Below are positions 7,933 through 16,864 of a stretch of DNA of 64,000 nucleotides, in pieces. A program made the translations under genes and the position numbers. The stretch comes from CBDANO01 sp965197665 (GTDB lineage Bacteria > Chloroflexota > Dehalococcoidia > Lucifugimonadales > UBA3495): NCBI GenBank assembly GCA_965197665.1, contig CBDANO010000004.1:434001-498000 (forward strand). Direction: 5' to 3'. The notes under the pieces were generated by a model. The model saw only the letters and a list, made by a program, of their open reading frames with translations. It had not been told where the DNA came from and searched no databases. Position 1 is the stretch's first letter. Every line of letters begins with the position of its first letter.

Positions 7933-10464
7933 TTAGGATAATCGTACGGGAAATCCCAAGGAAAATCGATGGAAGAATCGCCGCAACAGGGGCAGCCGGA
8001 CCCGCACCCATGCCTCGGTTAGCCGGCGCCGGTCTGCAAATGATAGCACCTTCGCGCCGTACCGGGCACCGACGTAGGCCTCCACTATCAAAGACAGGTC
8101 ATCCCGGTGCTCCGGCAGCGCCGCATGAAGCCGTTCCCGGTACTGAAAGGGCGTTTGGTGGTCCAATGGGCCGACTGATCCCACAGCGCCCAACAACCCC
8201 AAGCGCCGGTAGAGGGCCCGCGGCTCATCGGATGGCGCCATATACCGTCTCCACAGCACGGAAGAGGCGCCCGCCAGCAGGCCGGCAACCCCCAAAGCAC
8301 CCAACAGCCACGGGATGACGTCCAAAAGCTCCCCCCGCCAGCCGTCGGAAGCCGGCTGTTCACTGCCGGAGGGAGTCTCGGGAGATTCGACGCAACTTTG
8401 AGGAAAATCCAAGCAGAGCCTTTCTTGTGATTCCTCCTTTGGGCTGGCGCCGGCTTGGTTGGACGCTTCATCCGGTGAGGGTATCATGGCCTTGGGTATG
8501 TCGGCCCCCGGAGTCGGTTCGAAGCTGATCCATCCGTAGGACGGAAAGTACACCTCTACCCAGGCGTGGCTATGACTGTCGGTAACCCGGTAAAGGTCTT
8601 CATCGGCTACCTTATCCCCCGTGGTATAACCGGTGGCCAGCCGCGCCGGTACCCCCGTCGTTCGCAACAGCACGGTCATAGCCGAAGCGAAGTATTCGCT
8701 ATAGCCCTTCTGAAGAGTGAACAAGAAGTGGTCCACGCCGTCGGCGTTGAAGGGCGGCGGGTCCACCTCCAGGGTGTAAGTAAGCGACCGCAGATAGTCT
8801 TCGATTGCTTTGGCCTTTTCGTATGGCGTCGCTGCTTGGGCGGTCAACCGGCCCCCCAGGTCCCTAACCCGTTGCGGCAGGTCCGCGGGCAATTGAGTGT
8901 ACTTCACCAGGGCCCAAGTCGGGTAGTCGCTGCCCGCCTCGATCAAGTCCTCCGGGCCGGCCACGGAAACCAGGGAAGTGACTTGGTAGGTCTCCCCTCC
9001 ACCGATCTTGCCCAATGAACTGCGGACTGAAAGCACGTCGGGGCCTTCCGGAAGCGCCTCGGCCACGGTGATTTGCGTCACCGCGCCTTCGACCCGCGTT
9101 ACTTCCATCAGCCTGAGGTCCGGAGGCAGGCTGACGGCTAACGCAAAGTCATCAACGGGCGCTTCGCTTAGGATGATAGACTCTTTCAAGCTCTCAACCG
9201 CTTCCGCCAGCCGAGGTGGAAGGGCCGGCCCCTCCTGGGATTGGGAAAGGTCCAGCGTGTAAACGGGGGAATCGTAGGTTTCTATTTCTACCGGGCGATT
9301 GGCTGCCAGGACCCTTGGCCCGGCGAACAGGTTCTTGGACGCATAGTTGGGAGTAACGGAGTAATTCACTTCCATCCTGCCCAATTGATCTCCCGGAGCG
9401 GTGAAGCTGGGCGCCCAGTCCATGGCTTCGAGGGAAGTTTCTTGAGAGACCCAGCCCTTGGGCGTGTAGGTGCCGTAGGTCCTGGCTTTCCAATACATGG
9501 GTGTGGGAGACTCGACCCGGAGCACCTCGGTAACCGTGGGTTGAATAGTGCCCTGAAAAGCCATGGTGTCTCCCCAAATGCGGTACCCCAACGGCCGCCG
9601 CGCGGGCAACCCGGCGAATAAACGGTTGAAATCGCCTTCCCACCCATCCATCGGCGAACGCAAGAACTCGTACGCGTTATTGGTCGGGCCGATCCTGCCG
9701 CCGGCGGGGATCAAGAAAGCCGCCAACAGCGCCACGGCCGCCAATAGGACGCTGTCGGCCAGGGATAGGGCGCCCAGATTATTATCGAACCTGAAACCCC
9801 GCCTCTGCCAATCGTGCCGCCGGCGGACCGACTGGACCCTTGCTACCAGCAGCAAAGCGGAGAACAAGTAGAGACCGAGAAACAAACTGGCGTTGGGAGG
9901 GAGATAGGTCAAGTTCGAGAGAAGACCGATGCCTCCCAGAACGAACACGCCCCAAAAATTGCGGTAGCGGGAGAAGACCCAAACGCCCAAGTAGCCCAAC
10001 AGCCACGCGGCCGCCAGCACGCCGAAGGCGAAAGGGACTTGGTCTATATTGATGTTGTTCGCTTTAAGGGCAGCAAACCATAAGTCCAGCCTGTCCCACA
10101 ACTGGCCGGCATCCGCCACGGAGGCTTCGCCTGCCTTGGCGGAGACCATCCGCCAAACGACCACTAACAGCCCAATGCCCAGTCCAAGAGGAAATACTAG
10201 CCCTCCCCAAACCGGCAGCCGGGCCAAGGCCAACCCCGTCAACATGGCCAAGACGAGTACCGGCGTCAAGTTGGGCGCGGCCACCCAGTTGGCGTGGTCC
10301 ACCGACCAGACCACGACGATCAGGTTCAGCGCCAGAAGAGCTATCGATGTCCAGCCGTCGGCGGGGCGGAGGGCGCCGGCTAGTTGCAACCCGCCTCGCA
10401 ACAACCCCGGTGCATTGAAGGGGTACCGGACTTGGACCGCTTGGGCCGCTTGCTCCGGCGTCAT
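7933..10464 (-). CDS. Transglutaminase-like membrane protein (TgpA/DUF3488 type), catalytic Cys replaced by Ser
   Basis: An 843-residue membrane protein. About six transmembrane helices fill the first 260 residues, followed by an extracytoplasmic region, a transglutaminase core near 560-660, a linker, one more membrane helix near 715 (VIPWLLGALGVAGLLAG) and a cytoplasmic tail with a DUF4129-like end. The core has the expected layout (FLFTLQKGY, ARLATGY, HAWVEVYF, GWISFEPT). At the nucleophile position, however, the codon at 8698-8700 is AGC, giving Ser589 in GYSEYFASAM where family members usually have GYC. His633 and the acid (Glu649) are kept. It overlaps the DUF58 gene by 4 bases and forms the usual moxR-DUF58-transglutaminase operon. 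Confidence 0.9.
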   Translation of the reverse strand: MTPEQAAQAVQVRYPFNAPGLLRGGLQLAGALRPADGWTSIALLALNLIVVVWSVDHANWVAAPNLTPVLVLAMLTGLALARLPVWGGLVFPLGLGIGLLVVVWRMVSAKAGEASVADAGQLWDRLDLWFAALKANNINIDQVPFAFGVLAAAWLLGYLGVWVFSRYRNFWGVFVLGGIGLLSNLTYLPPNASLFLGLYLFSALLLVARVQSVRRRHDWQRRGFRFDNNLGALSLADSVLLAAVALLAAFLIPAGGRIGPTNNAYEFLRSPMDGWEGDFNRLFAGLPARRPLGYRIWGDTMAFQGTIQPTVTEVLRVESPTPMYWKARTYGTYTPKGWVSQETSLEAMDWAPSFTAPGDQLGRMEVNYSVTPNYASKNLFAGPRVLAANRPVEIETYDSPVYTLDLSQSQEGPALPPRLAEAVESLKESIILSEAPVDDFALAVSLPPDLRLMEVTRVEGAVTQITVAEALPEGPDVLSVRSSLGKIGGGETYQVTSLVSVAGPEDLIEAGSDYPTWALVKYTQLPADLPQRVRDLGGRLTAQAATPYEKAKAIEDYLRSLTYTLEVDPPPFNADGVDHFLFTLQKGYSEYFASAMTVLLRTTGVPARLATGYTTGDKVADEDLYRVTDSHSHAWVEVYFPSYGWISFEPTPGADIPKAMIPSPDEASNQAGASPKEESQERLCLDFPQSCVESPETPSGSEQPASDGWRGELLDVIPWLLGALGVAGLLAGASSVLWRRYMAPSDEPRALYRRLGLLGAVGSVGPLDHQTPFQYRERLHAALPEHRDDLSLIVEAYVGARYGAKVLSFADRRRLTEAWVRVRLPLLRRFFHRFSLGFPVRLS

Positions 10465-11741
10465 CGGGCGGCTCCCCCAATGCGGGTAGCTCCTCCATTC
10501 ACTGAAGGGCCGGCGGCCCTGGGGAAAGAGGGTCTACCGGTCAACGGCGAGCGGAGCGCTTCGTTGAGGGGGGCGCCGCGCTGGACCAGAAAGCCGGGGG
10601 TGTCGCTGCTTGACAGAGCCTCCAGAGCCGGGTCAACCCCCGACGCTCCGCCGAAGCCTTGGGGGTCGATCAAGACTGCGCTAACGTTGATTCCCCTGCG
10701 GCGCAGGTTGGCAAGAACCGGGACCCACGCCGGGCCGGGCGCGGGCGTGATCACAGTTACTGTGTTGAACCGGCTGACCGAGGGCCTAAGGTCGTACAGG
10801 AACCGCTCCATAGGTGTTTGCCCCGAGGCCCTTACCTCAGCCAAGGCCTCCATCAACCGGATACGGTGGTCCGGGCTGCTGCTGGGACGGAAGATGGAAC
10901 CGGGGCTGCTGCTGGCGGCCAACCCAACGGGGATAGACAGTTGGGCCAACCGGCTGATTATCGACGCGGCCACGGTCACCGCCAGTTCTTCCGTATTAGC
11001 CGTCGGGTCAACCTCCACACCCGCGTGGACCCCCGCCTCCATGTCCAACACCAACCAGGTTTCGGTGAAAAGCCCCATGTCGAACTCTTTGACCATCAAA
11101 GACCTCATGCGCGCGGTGGACGGCCAGTGGATCCGTCTATAGCTGTCCCCATGGCTATAAGGCCGGACCGAAGCTACGTCGGTCGTGATATGGTCCCAAT
11201 GCTGAGTGGCCCTTCCGTCGCTGGGCACGCTGGCGAGGGAGGTATCCAAGTCGGGAAGGGGTTCCACAGCGGGCAGCACGGTGTAGGGATGGGGCTCCAG
11301 GAAGCTCCGGCGCAGCCTGAATATGCCGAAGGGGTCCTGGCTGACCACTTCCACCCGTCCTACCTGGTAAACTCCCCGGCGGCTCAGAAAGGTCTCGGTA
11401 TCCCAAGTCCGGACCTGCTCTCTCACTAAAGCCACTCCCCGGCCGGGGGCGGCGTCGGGCATGTCGGTAATCTCAGTAACCTCCAGCCAGGACTTGGGGA
11501 CCCGGCTAGGGTTGAGGACGCTAATCCGGCCTTCCAGAAACCCGCCGACTTGCCCCCTGATTGCCGACCGGGACAGTTTGATTTCTATGCCCCGCAGGTT
11601 TATCCAGGCCCAAGCTAAGTCGATGAACAGGACCAAGGCCAAGGCGTAGAGGAACCGGTAGAAAAAGGTGAATCCGGTACCGAAGGAGAAAAAGGCCACC
11701 ACGGCCGTCAATAGAAGAATCCCGGCGCTTCGTTTGCTCAT
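10461..11741 (-). CDS. DUF58 domain-containing membrane protein
   Basis: A 426-residue protein. Two hydrophobic helices at the N-terminus (AGILLLTAVVAFFSFGTGF, then RFLYALALVLFIDLAWAW) anchor it. A beta-rich region follows, then the hallmark DUF58 segment YSHGDSYRRIHWPSTAR near residue 207 and a von Willebrand A-like fold (TWLVLDMEAGVHAG). Such proteins work with MoxR ATPases and transglutaminase-like proteins, and all three genes are adjacent here. The ATG at 11741 puts the first membrane helix near the N-terminus; an upstream TTG at 11789 is possible. Its end overlaps the start of the transglutaminase gene by 4 bases. Exact role of the complex unknown. Confidence 0.88.
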   Translation of the reverse strand: MSKRSAGILLLTAVVAFFSFGTGFTFFYRFLYALALVLFIDLAWAWINLRGIEIKLSRSAIRGQVGGFLEGRISVLNPSRVPKSWLEVTEITDMPDAAPGRGVALVREQVRTWDTETFLSRRGVYQVGRVEVVSQDPFGIFRLRRSFLEPHPYTVLPAVEPLPDLDTSLASVPSDGRATQHWDHITTDVASVRPYSHGDSYRRIHWPSTARMRSLMVKEFDMGLFTETWLVLDMEAGVHAGVEVDPTANTEELAVTVAASIISRLAQLSIPVGLAASSSPGSIFRPSSSPDHRIRLMEALAEVRASGQTPMERFLYDLRPSVSRFNTVTVITPAPGPAWVPVLANLRRRGINVSAVLIDPQGFGGASGVDPALEALSSSDTPGFLVQRGAPLNEALRSPLTGRPSFPRAAGPSVNGGATRIGGAAR

Positions 11742-11840
11742 GGTCCCGCCCCAACGCCTAAGCCATGCTCGCCCGACCCCCGCCGGCAAGTGATGGGTTG
11801 GGGATTCAAACTTAGCGCGGACAAATCGGGGGCCGCTCCC

Positions 11841-12794
11841 CTACCGGACTGCTCCCGGCACGGCCACGCGTTCCACCAACTCGGAAACTACCACCGAGCT
11901 GGTCACGCCGCGCATTCTCGCGGCCGGCGACAGAACGACCCGGTGCGCCATCACCGCCGCGGCCAATGACTTGACGTCGTCGGGAACCACATAGTCCCGG
12001 TCCAAGACCAAGGCCAGCCCTCGGGCCGCTCGGAACATGCCCAGGGACGCCCGGGGCGATGACCCCAGGGTGATGTCCGGGTGCCGGCGAGTGGCCCCGA
12101 CAAGATTTACGATGTACTCCCGGACGAGGCGGTCCACGTATACCCCTTTGGCAGCGGCCTGAAGGCCAACAATCTCCTCCGGCGACGCCACCGCCTCCAG
12201 TGTTTCGATGGGATGCTCTCGTTCCTGCTGCTGGATTATGGACATCTCTTCCGTGAAATCGGGGTAGCCCAAGCCAATGCGCATGAGGAAGCGGTCCAAC
12301 TGGGCCTCCGGCAACGGAAAGGTACCCTCGTACTCGATGGGGTTCTGGGTAGCAATGACGATGAAGGGGTGTTGCAGCCGGTGGGTTACCCCGTCCACGG
12401 TGACTTGGAGTTCCTCCATGGCTTCGAGCAAAGCCGATTGAGTCTTTGGAGTCGCCCGGTTGATTTCGTCGGCCAGCACGACTTGGGACATGATGGGGCC
12501 GGGCCGAAATTGAAACTCTCCGCTCTGCTGGTCGTAGACCGAAATTCCCGAAACGTCGCTGGGCAGCAAGTCGGGGGTGAACTGAATGCGCTTGAAGTTG
12601 CAGCCGATGGAAGCCGAGAGGCTTTTGGCCAGCATCGTTTTACCGACGCCCGGCACGTCCTCAACCAACAAGTGGCCTTGCGCAATGAGGGCGGCCAGCG
12701 CGCGCTCAATGACGACCGTCTTTCCGACGATCACCTTGGATACGTTGTCGATGATGCGCCGGGCTAGCAGCGTAGGCGAGGCAACGTCTTGCAA
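11841..12794 (-). CDS. MoxR-family AAA+ ATPase
   Basis: A 317-residue AAA+ ATPase. Walker A is VPGVGKTMLAKS near residue 47, Walker B is VVLADEINRA, and sensor 1 is FIVIATQNPIEYEGT. The C-terminal lid has DITLGSSPRASLGMFRAAR, typical for MoxR. It is the first gene of the moxR-DUF58-transglutaminase operon and probably acts as a chaperone for partners with von Willebrand A domains. The TTG at 12794 is preceded by AGGGGG and gives the usual family length; an earlier in-frame start at 12875 would add 27 atypical, Cys-rich residues. About 100 bases separate it from the DUF58 start. Confidence 0.9.
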   Translation of the reverse strand: MQDVASPTLLARRIIDNVSKVIVGKTVVIERALAALIAQGHLLVEDVPGVGKTMLAKSLSASIGCNFKRIQFTPDLLPSDVSGISVYDQQSGEFQFRPGPIMSQVVLADEINRATPKTQSALLEAMEELQVTVDGVTHRLQHPFIVIATQNPIEYEGTFPLPEAQLDRFLMRIGLGYPDFTEEMSIIQQQEREHPIETLEAVASPEEIVGLQAAAKGVYVDRLVREYIVNLVGATRRHPDITLGSSPRASLGMFRAARGLALVLDRDYVVPDDVKSLAAAVMAHRVVLSPAARMRGVTSSVVVSELVERVAVPGAVR

Positions 12795-13461
12795 GACTCG
12801 CCCCCTTGTCAGCTTTCCGGACGGCAGGTTCCAGCAAGTGCAAGTGAGTTTATCACAGCCATCCACGGGCGGCACTAATCATCGACACCGGGCAACCGTT
12901 CATAGTTGAGGGGTAAATTCGGTTCCCGCCGAGTGGCCCGTACCTGACAGCCCGGTCTCCAGCGGTCAGAAAGGCTATGGGTCCTCCTAAACGTGAACAG
13001 TTGCTACCGGCGCCGGACACTTCCATTTAGGCCCTCTACCGCCCATAATTACAGGCGCCGTGCCGGCCCGACCTTTCATCGATTCAAACTCAGGTTGATT
13101 CAAGAACATAGAGTCGATAGCCAGAGGTCTGACGTGAGACCGCGCATTCCCCTCGTCGGAATCTCGGGGGCCGCACTTGCCGCTTACACTGAAGGGACTT
13201 TGGGATGGACTCGGGAATTGACTGGCGGACGACCCCTGAAGAGGGGCCTGGGCCGCCCGTACCCGGCGGCGGCGTTGCATCCAAATGCGCGGCGTCCGTC
13301 GTACTCTCAAGCATAACGGGCAGTATTCGTTTCTAGCCGCTAACCTGATTCTGTTGTCTTCGCCAAAACTCCAAATCGATAATTGAATTGGCGGCTGGTG
13401 AATTGGCGACTGGATTGATACCGGTTCCCGGCCTGCCCCATCCTAGCAAAAGGATTTGAGC
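12795..13461. other. Intergenic region between divergent units, no gene seen
   Basis: About 670 bases separate the MoxR operon from the divergent thioredoxin-like lipoprotein gene. Short frames on both strands have no starts or motifs worth calling. Visible structure: a stem ACCCCT with AGGGGC near 13230, and two 14-base direct copies, GAATTGGCGGCTGG and GAATTGGCGACTGG, at 13385 and 13400, about 50 bases upstream of the lipoprotein start. These could be a protein-binding site. Confidence 0.45.
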
Positions 13462-14835
13462 GTGGACTACCTCAGAAAGACCATAGGGTTGCCTTTGGCG
13501 GCAGCGGGGATAGCGGTCCTATTGTTGGCGGCGGCCTGCGGCGGGACGGTCCCAACCTCCCAACCGGCGGAGCGGACGCCAACCACCGCACCAACGGCGG
13601 GCTCAACGGAAACCGCCGTGGAAGATGCTGCTGTCCAGCCTACCCAGACCACCGGGACATCAGCAGAAACGCCGGGGCCGGTCGCTACGCCAAGCTCCGA
13701 AACTACCGATGGTCAGACCGGAACGGATGAAACTCCTGGGCCCGCGGAAACTCGGGAACCGGATAGCGTTTCAACACCATCGACGGTATCCAAGAATGTG
13801 GGGGGGGAGGTGGGCGACCAAGCCCCCGAGTTTACCGGGATCAGCAATTGGATCAATTCCCCGGAGTTATCGATGGCGGAGCTCCGAGGGCAAGTGGTCC
13901 TGATCGATTTCTGGACCTACACCTGCGTGAACTGCCTTAGGACTTTACCGTACATTAAGGATTGGAACACCAAGTACGCCGATAAAGGTCTGGTCATCGT
14001 CGGGGTTCACACACCCGAGTTCGACTTCGAGAAGGTAACCGACAACGTGGTCCGCAGCGCCCAAGAAAACGAAGTGTCTTGGGCTATCGCTCAAGACAAC
14101 GACTACAGAACTTGGCGCTCCTACAACAACCGGTATTGGCCCGCCAAGTACCTGGTGGACCACGAAGGCGCCGTCCGCTACACTCACTTCGGCGAGGGCG
14201 CCTATGTCGAAACCGAGGAACAGATACGAAGCCTGTTGCAGGAAGCAGGCGCCGACCTATCCGGCGTGGCGGTGAGCGAACAGCCGGCGCCTAAAGTGGA
14301 CCCCCGGGCCTATACGACGGACCCGGCACTCCGCATAACCAGGGAGATCTACGGCGGCTTTGGCCGTAACGCTTCGCCGCAGGGTATATACATATCACAC
14401 CAGGAGTACTACGAGGGGCCGAACCGGACAGTCTTCTACACCGACCCGGGCGAACATATGAACCAGTTCATGTACTTGCAGGGACCCTGGGAGAATGGAT
14501 TCGAGCAGATCAAACATGCTCGCGAAACCGAGAACTATGAAGACTACATAGCCTTGCAGTTCGTTGCTACCAGCGTCAACGCGGTTATCGACCCGGAGGG
14601 CGGCGACCCCTTTGAAGTACAAGTGACCATCGATGGGCGCCCGCTCACCGAGGAAGAAGCCGGAACGGATTTGATGGTTGAAAACGGACGCAGTTTCTTC
14701 GAGGTGGACGAGCCCAGGATGTACGAGGTGATAGCCTTGCCCGACTTCGGCAACCACGAACTCAAGCTCAGTTCCAACTCCCCCGACTTTTCCTTGTTTG
14801 CTTTTACTTTTGGCGCTTACGAGGAAGGGCCCTAA
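13462..14835 (+). CDS. Thioredoxin-fold lipoprotein resembling the C-terminal half of DipZ
   Basis: A 457-residue exported lipoprotein. The signal peptide ends with lipobox LLAAAC near residue 23. A Thr/Pro/Glu-rich linker runs to about residue 110. The TlpA/DipZ-like thioredoxin domain follows with WTYTCVNCLRTLPY (CxxC active site) and RYWPAKYLVDHEG. The remaining roughly 170 residues (ITREIYGGFGRNASPQG onward) match the beta-rich C-terminal domain found in DipZ proteins. The membrane CcdA-like half of DipZ is absent, so electrons must come from elsewhere. GTG at 13462 behind AAAGGAT is preferred over TTG at 13456. A second thioredoxin-fold lipoprotein begins 5 bases after its stop. Confidence 0.85.
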   Translation: MDYLRKTIGLPLAAAGIAVLLLAAACGGTVPTSQPAERTPTTAPTAGSTETAVEDAAVQPTQTTGTSAETPGPVATPSSETTDGQTGTDETPGPAETREPDSVSTPSTVSKNVGGEVGDQAPEFTGISNWINSPELSMAELRGQVVLIDFWTYTCVNCLRTLPYIKDWNTKYADKGLVIVGVHTPEFDFEKVTDNVVRSAQENEVSWAIAQDNDYRTWRSYNNRYWPAKYLVDHEGAVRYTHFGEGAYVETEEQIRSLLQEAGADLSGVAVSEQPAPKVDPRAYTTDPALRITREIYGGFGRNASPQGIYISHQEYYEGPNRTVFYTDPGEHMNQFMYLQGPWENGFEQIKHARETENYEDYIALQFVATSVNAVIDPEGGDPFEVQVTIDGRPLTEEEAGTDLMVENGRSFFEVDEPRMYEVIALPDFGNHELKLSSNSPDFSLFAFTFGAYEEGP

Positions 14836-14840
14836 ACGGC

Positions 14841-15848
14841 ATGCTTGCCCATCCGACCCGTCTATCCGCCGCCACTGCCGCGTTGGTCATCACCGTCTTG
14901 GCGGCGTCCGCTTGCGGAAGCAACGTGACCGCCACGCCCCCGGAGCCCTCTCCCGTGCAGACAACGGCAACGGCAACACCTATAGCCTCGCCTACTGCGC
15001 CGCCAACGGCAACACCGGTAGCCTCGCCTACTGAACCTCAGGCGGCAACAGATGAAGTCAACACCATTTTGGCTACCACGGTGCTGCGGGTGGGCAGCCA
15101 AAGAGTGGCGTTTCTCCTCACCACCTCCGAGGGGATCATCAAGACACCACAGGCCGGGGTGAAGACGGAGTTCTTGGGGGAGGGCGAGGCCGCCGGGCAA
15201 CAAGAGACGGCCGAGTTTCACTTGTGGCCCTACGGCGTGCGCGGCGCTTACAGCACCGAGCTTGACTTCGAACGGGCCGGCCCTTGGCGCATAGACGTGG
15301 ACGTAGAAGGCCCCAACGGTCCGGCAAAGGCCCGCTTGGAGATTGAAGTAGCCGAGGAGGTGGGAATTCCAGACATCGGATCGATCCCCCCGTTTGGCTC
15401 CAACAAGACGGTCCACACCGTGGACCGCTTGGAGCAGCTTACCACGGATTTTTCGCCGGACCCCGACCTCTACCAACTCACCATCGCCGAGGGGGTTATC
15501 TCGGGGCGGCCAACCGTCGTCGTGTTTGCCACCCCCGCCTTTTGTACCAGTCCCACCTGCGGGCCCCAGGTGGACACTGTCTCTGAACTCAAAGACCTGC
15601 GAGGAGCCGAGGCCAACTTCATTCACGTCGAGATCTATGATAACCCCGAAGAGATCCAGGGGGACTTGAGCAGCGCGGTGATAACGGACTTGGTCCACAA
15701 GTGGGGCCTCAGCTCAATCCCCGACTGGTTCAACGAGTCCTGGACCTTCGTCATAGGCCGGGACGGCCGCATCGCGCAAAGATTCGAGGGGTTTGCCACC
15801 CTCGAGGAGTTGGACGCCGCCCTCCAAGCGGTGCTGGACGCCGTCTAA
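14841..15848 (+). CDS. Lipoprotein with C-terminal thioredoxin-like domain
   Basis: A 335-residue lipoprotein. The signal peptide ends in the lipobox LAASAC near residue 27. A repetitive Thr/Ala/Pro linker is encoded by a tandem DNA repeat of about 30 bases near 14965-15035. A beta-rich domain with FLGEGEAAGQQE and FHLWPYGVRG follows. The C-terminal roughly 140 residues look thioredoxin-like (PTVVVFATPAFCTSPTCGPQ, with two cysteines in CxxxxC, then WGLSSIPDWFNESWTFVIGR). This spacing differs from thioredoxin CxxC and resembles peroxiredoxin or Sco-like proteins, so the activity is uncertain. It follows the DipZ-like lipoprotein by 5 bases and was probably made to work with it in envelope redox chemistry. 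Confidence 0.8.
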   Translation: MLAHPTRLSAATAALVITVLAASACGSNVTATPPEPSPVQTTATATPIASPTAPPTATPVASPTEPQAATDEVNTILATTVLRVGSQRVAFLLTTSEGIIKTPQAGVKTEFLGEGEAAGQQETAEFHLWPYGVRGAYSTELDFERAGPWRIDVDVEGPNGPAKARLEIEVAEEVGIPDIGSIPPFGSNKTVHTVDRLEQLTTDFSPDPDLYQLTIAEGVISGRPTVVVFATPAFCTSPTCGPQVDTVSELKDLRGAEANFIHVEIYDNPEEIQGDLSSAVITDLVHKWGLSSIPDWFNESWTFVIGRDGRIAQRFEGFATLEELDAALQAVLDAV

Positions 15849-15854
15849 CGTCCC

Positions 15855-15883
15855 TTGTGACCACCCTCGCCCTCTGCTAAAAT
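15855..15883 (+). promoter_or_regulatory. Sigma-70-type promoter for the dienelactone hydrolase gene
   Basis: TTGTGA (15855-15860) and TAAAAT (15878-15883) are separated by 17 bases. The site lies just after the previous stop and about 100 bases upstream of the hydrolase start, so the hydrolase need not depend on the lipoprotein operon. Confidence 0.6.
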
Positions 15884-15983
15884 CTTGGCGGATTCGCATC
15901 CTCGGAGTTTGGGCCGGCCTGCCCTCTCAACACCCAATCTCAGGAAGAAACACGGGCTGAAATTACCCCCGGGAGGTAGGACC

Positions 15984-16760
15984 ATGCCGTCCTTTTGGGA
16001 GAACCTGCGATTCGCCGGAGAGCGAGAGTTCGACGATCTACACGGGCAGCAGGGGCAGGATATGGCAACCTACGTTAGCCACCCTCCTCCTTCCGCCGGG
16101 ACCAGTTTCCCGGCCATTATCGTGGCGCAGGAAGCCTTTGGAGTTACCCGCCACATCGAGAAGGTGTGCGACCGGTTTGCCGATGAGGGGTACGTTGCCA
16201 TGGCGCCCGCCCTCTATCACCGCGACCACCCCAACCCAAAACTGGGCTACGGCGACGAGGACGCGCCTACCAGGACGCGATACATGAGCTCCCTGCGGGA
16301 TGACGAATTAGTCGAAGACATAAACGTCACCATCAACTATTTGCAAAACCGGTTCCCCCGGACCCGCGGCCAGAAGATAGGCATCGTCGGATACTGCGTC
16401 GGCGGCCGCATCGCCTACCTGGCCGCCGCCAGCTGCCCCGGGCTTAGCGCCGCGTCGGTCTACTATGGGGGACGCATCCTGATTCCCTTCGGCGACGGCC
16501 CGGCCCCCATAGACCTGAGCCATCAGATCAACATCCCGGTCATGGGGAATTTCGGAGAGAAGGACGCCAACCCGACACCGGATGACGTGGCCCAAATCGA
16601 GGCCAAGCTCAAAGAGGCAGGGGTGACTTACGACTTCAAGATGTACCCCGAGGCCGGCCACGGCTTCAATTGCGACGAGCGACCCGACTACCACGAGGCC
16701 ACGGCTAAAGACGCGCTAAGCCGTACCTTGGCTTGGTTCGACAAATACGTCAGGAATTGA
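15984..16760 (+). CDS. Dienelactone hydrolase family protein
   Basis: A 258-residue alpha/beta hydrolase of the dienelactone hydrolase family. The Cys nucleophile sits in VGYCVGGRIAY, the acid in GEKDANPTPDD and the His in EAGHGFNCDERPDYH, which is the full Cys-Asp-His triad. The Glu segment IVAQEAFGVTRHIEKV is also present. The ATG at 15984 follows GGGAGGT; an in-frame codon at 15885 lies upstream and would add a basic, disordered stretch. Family members open lactone rings in aromatic catabolism or act on other esters; no aromatic-degradation genes are nearby, so the substrate is open. A short inverted repeat (16795-16812) separates it from the convergent decarboxylase genes. Confidence 0.9.
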   Translation: MPSFWENLRFAGEREFDDLHGQQGQDMATYVSHPPPSAGTSFPAIIVAQEAFGVTRHIEKVCDRFADEGYVAMAPALYHRDHPNPKLGYGDEDAPTRTRYMSSLRDDELVEDINVTINYLQNRFPRTRGQKIGIVGYCVGGRIAYLAAASCPGLSAASVYYGGRILIPFGDGPAPIDLSHQINIPVMGNFGEKDANPTPDDVAQIEAKLKEAGVTYDFKMYPEAGHGFNCDERPDYHEATAKDALSRTLAWFDKYVRN

Positions 16761-16794
16761 CGGCGCGGCGCCCGTCGAATGACCTAGTAGCGTT

Positions 16795-16812
16795 GCTGCC
16801 TGCTCAGGCAGC
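16795..16812. terminator. Short inverted repeat between convergent genes
   Basis: GCTGCCTG (16795-16802) pairs with CAGGCAGC (16805-16812) around a two-base loop. No T-run follows on either strand, so termination is only suggested by its position between convergent genes. Confidence 0.35.
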
Positions 16813-16864
16813 GGGTTCAACCACCGGCAGACCGGACGGTGCGGGCGGGTAACCCGGCAAGGGA

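Noticed and set aside
12987..13316. Overlapping open frames of about 107 residues on both strands
   Set aside because: No start signals, atypical composition and no recognisable motif. High GC gives long chance frames.
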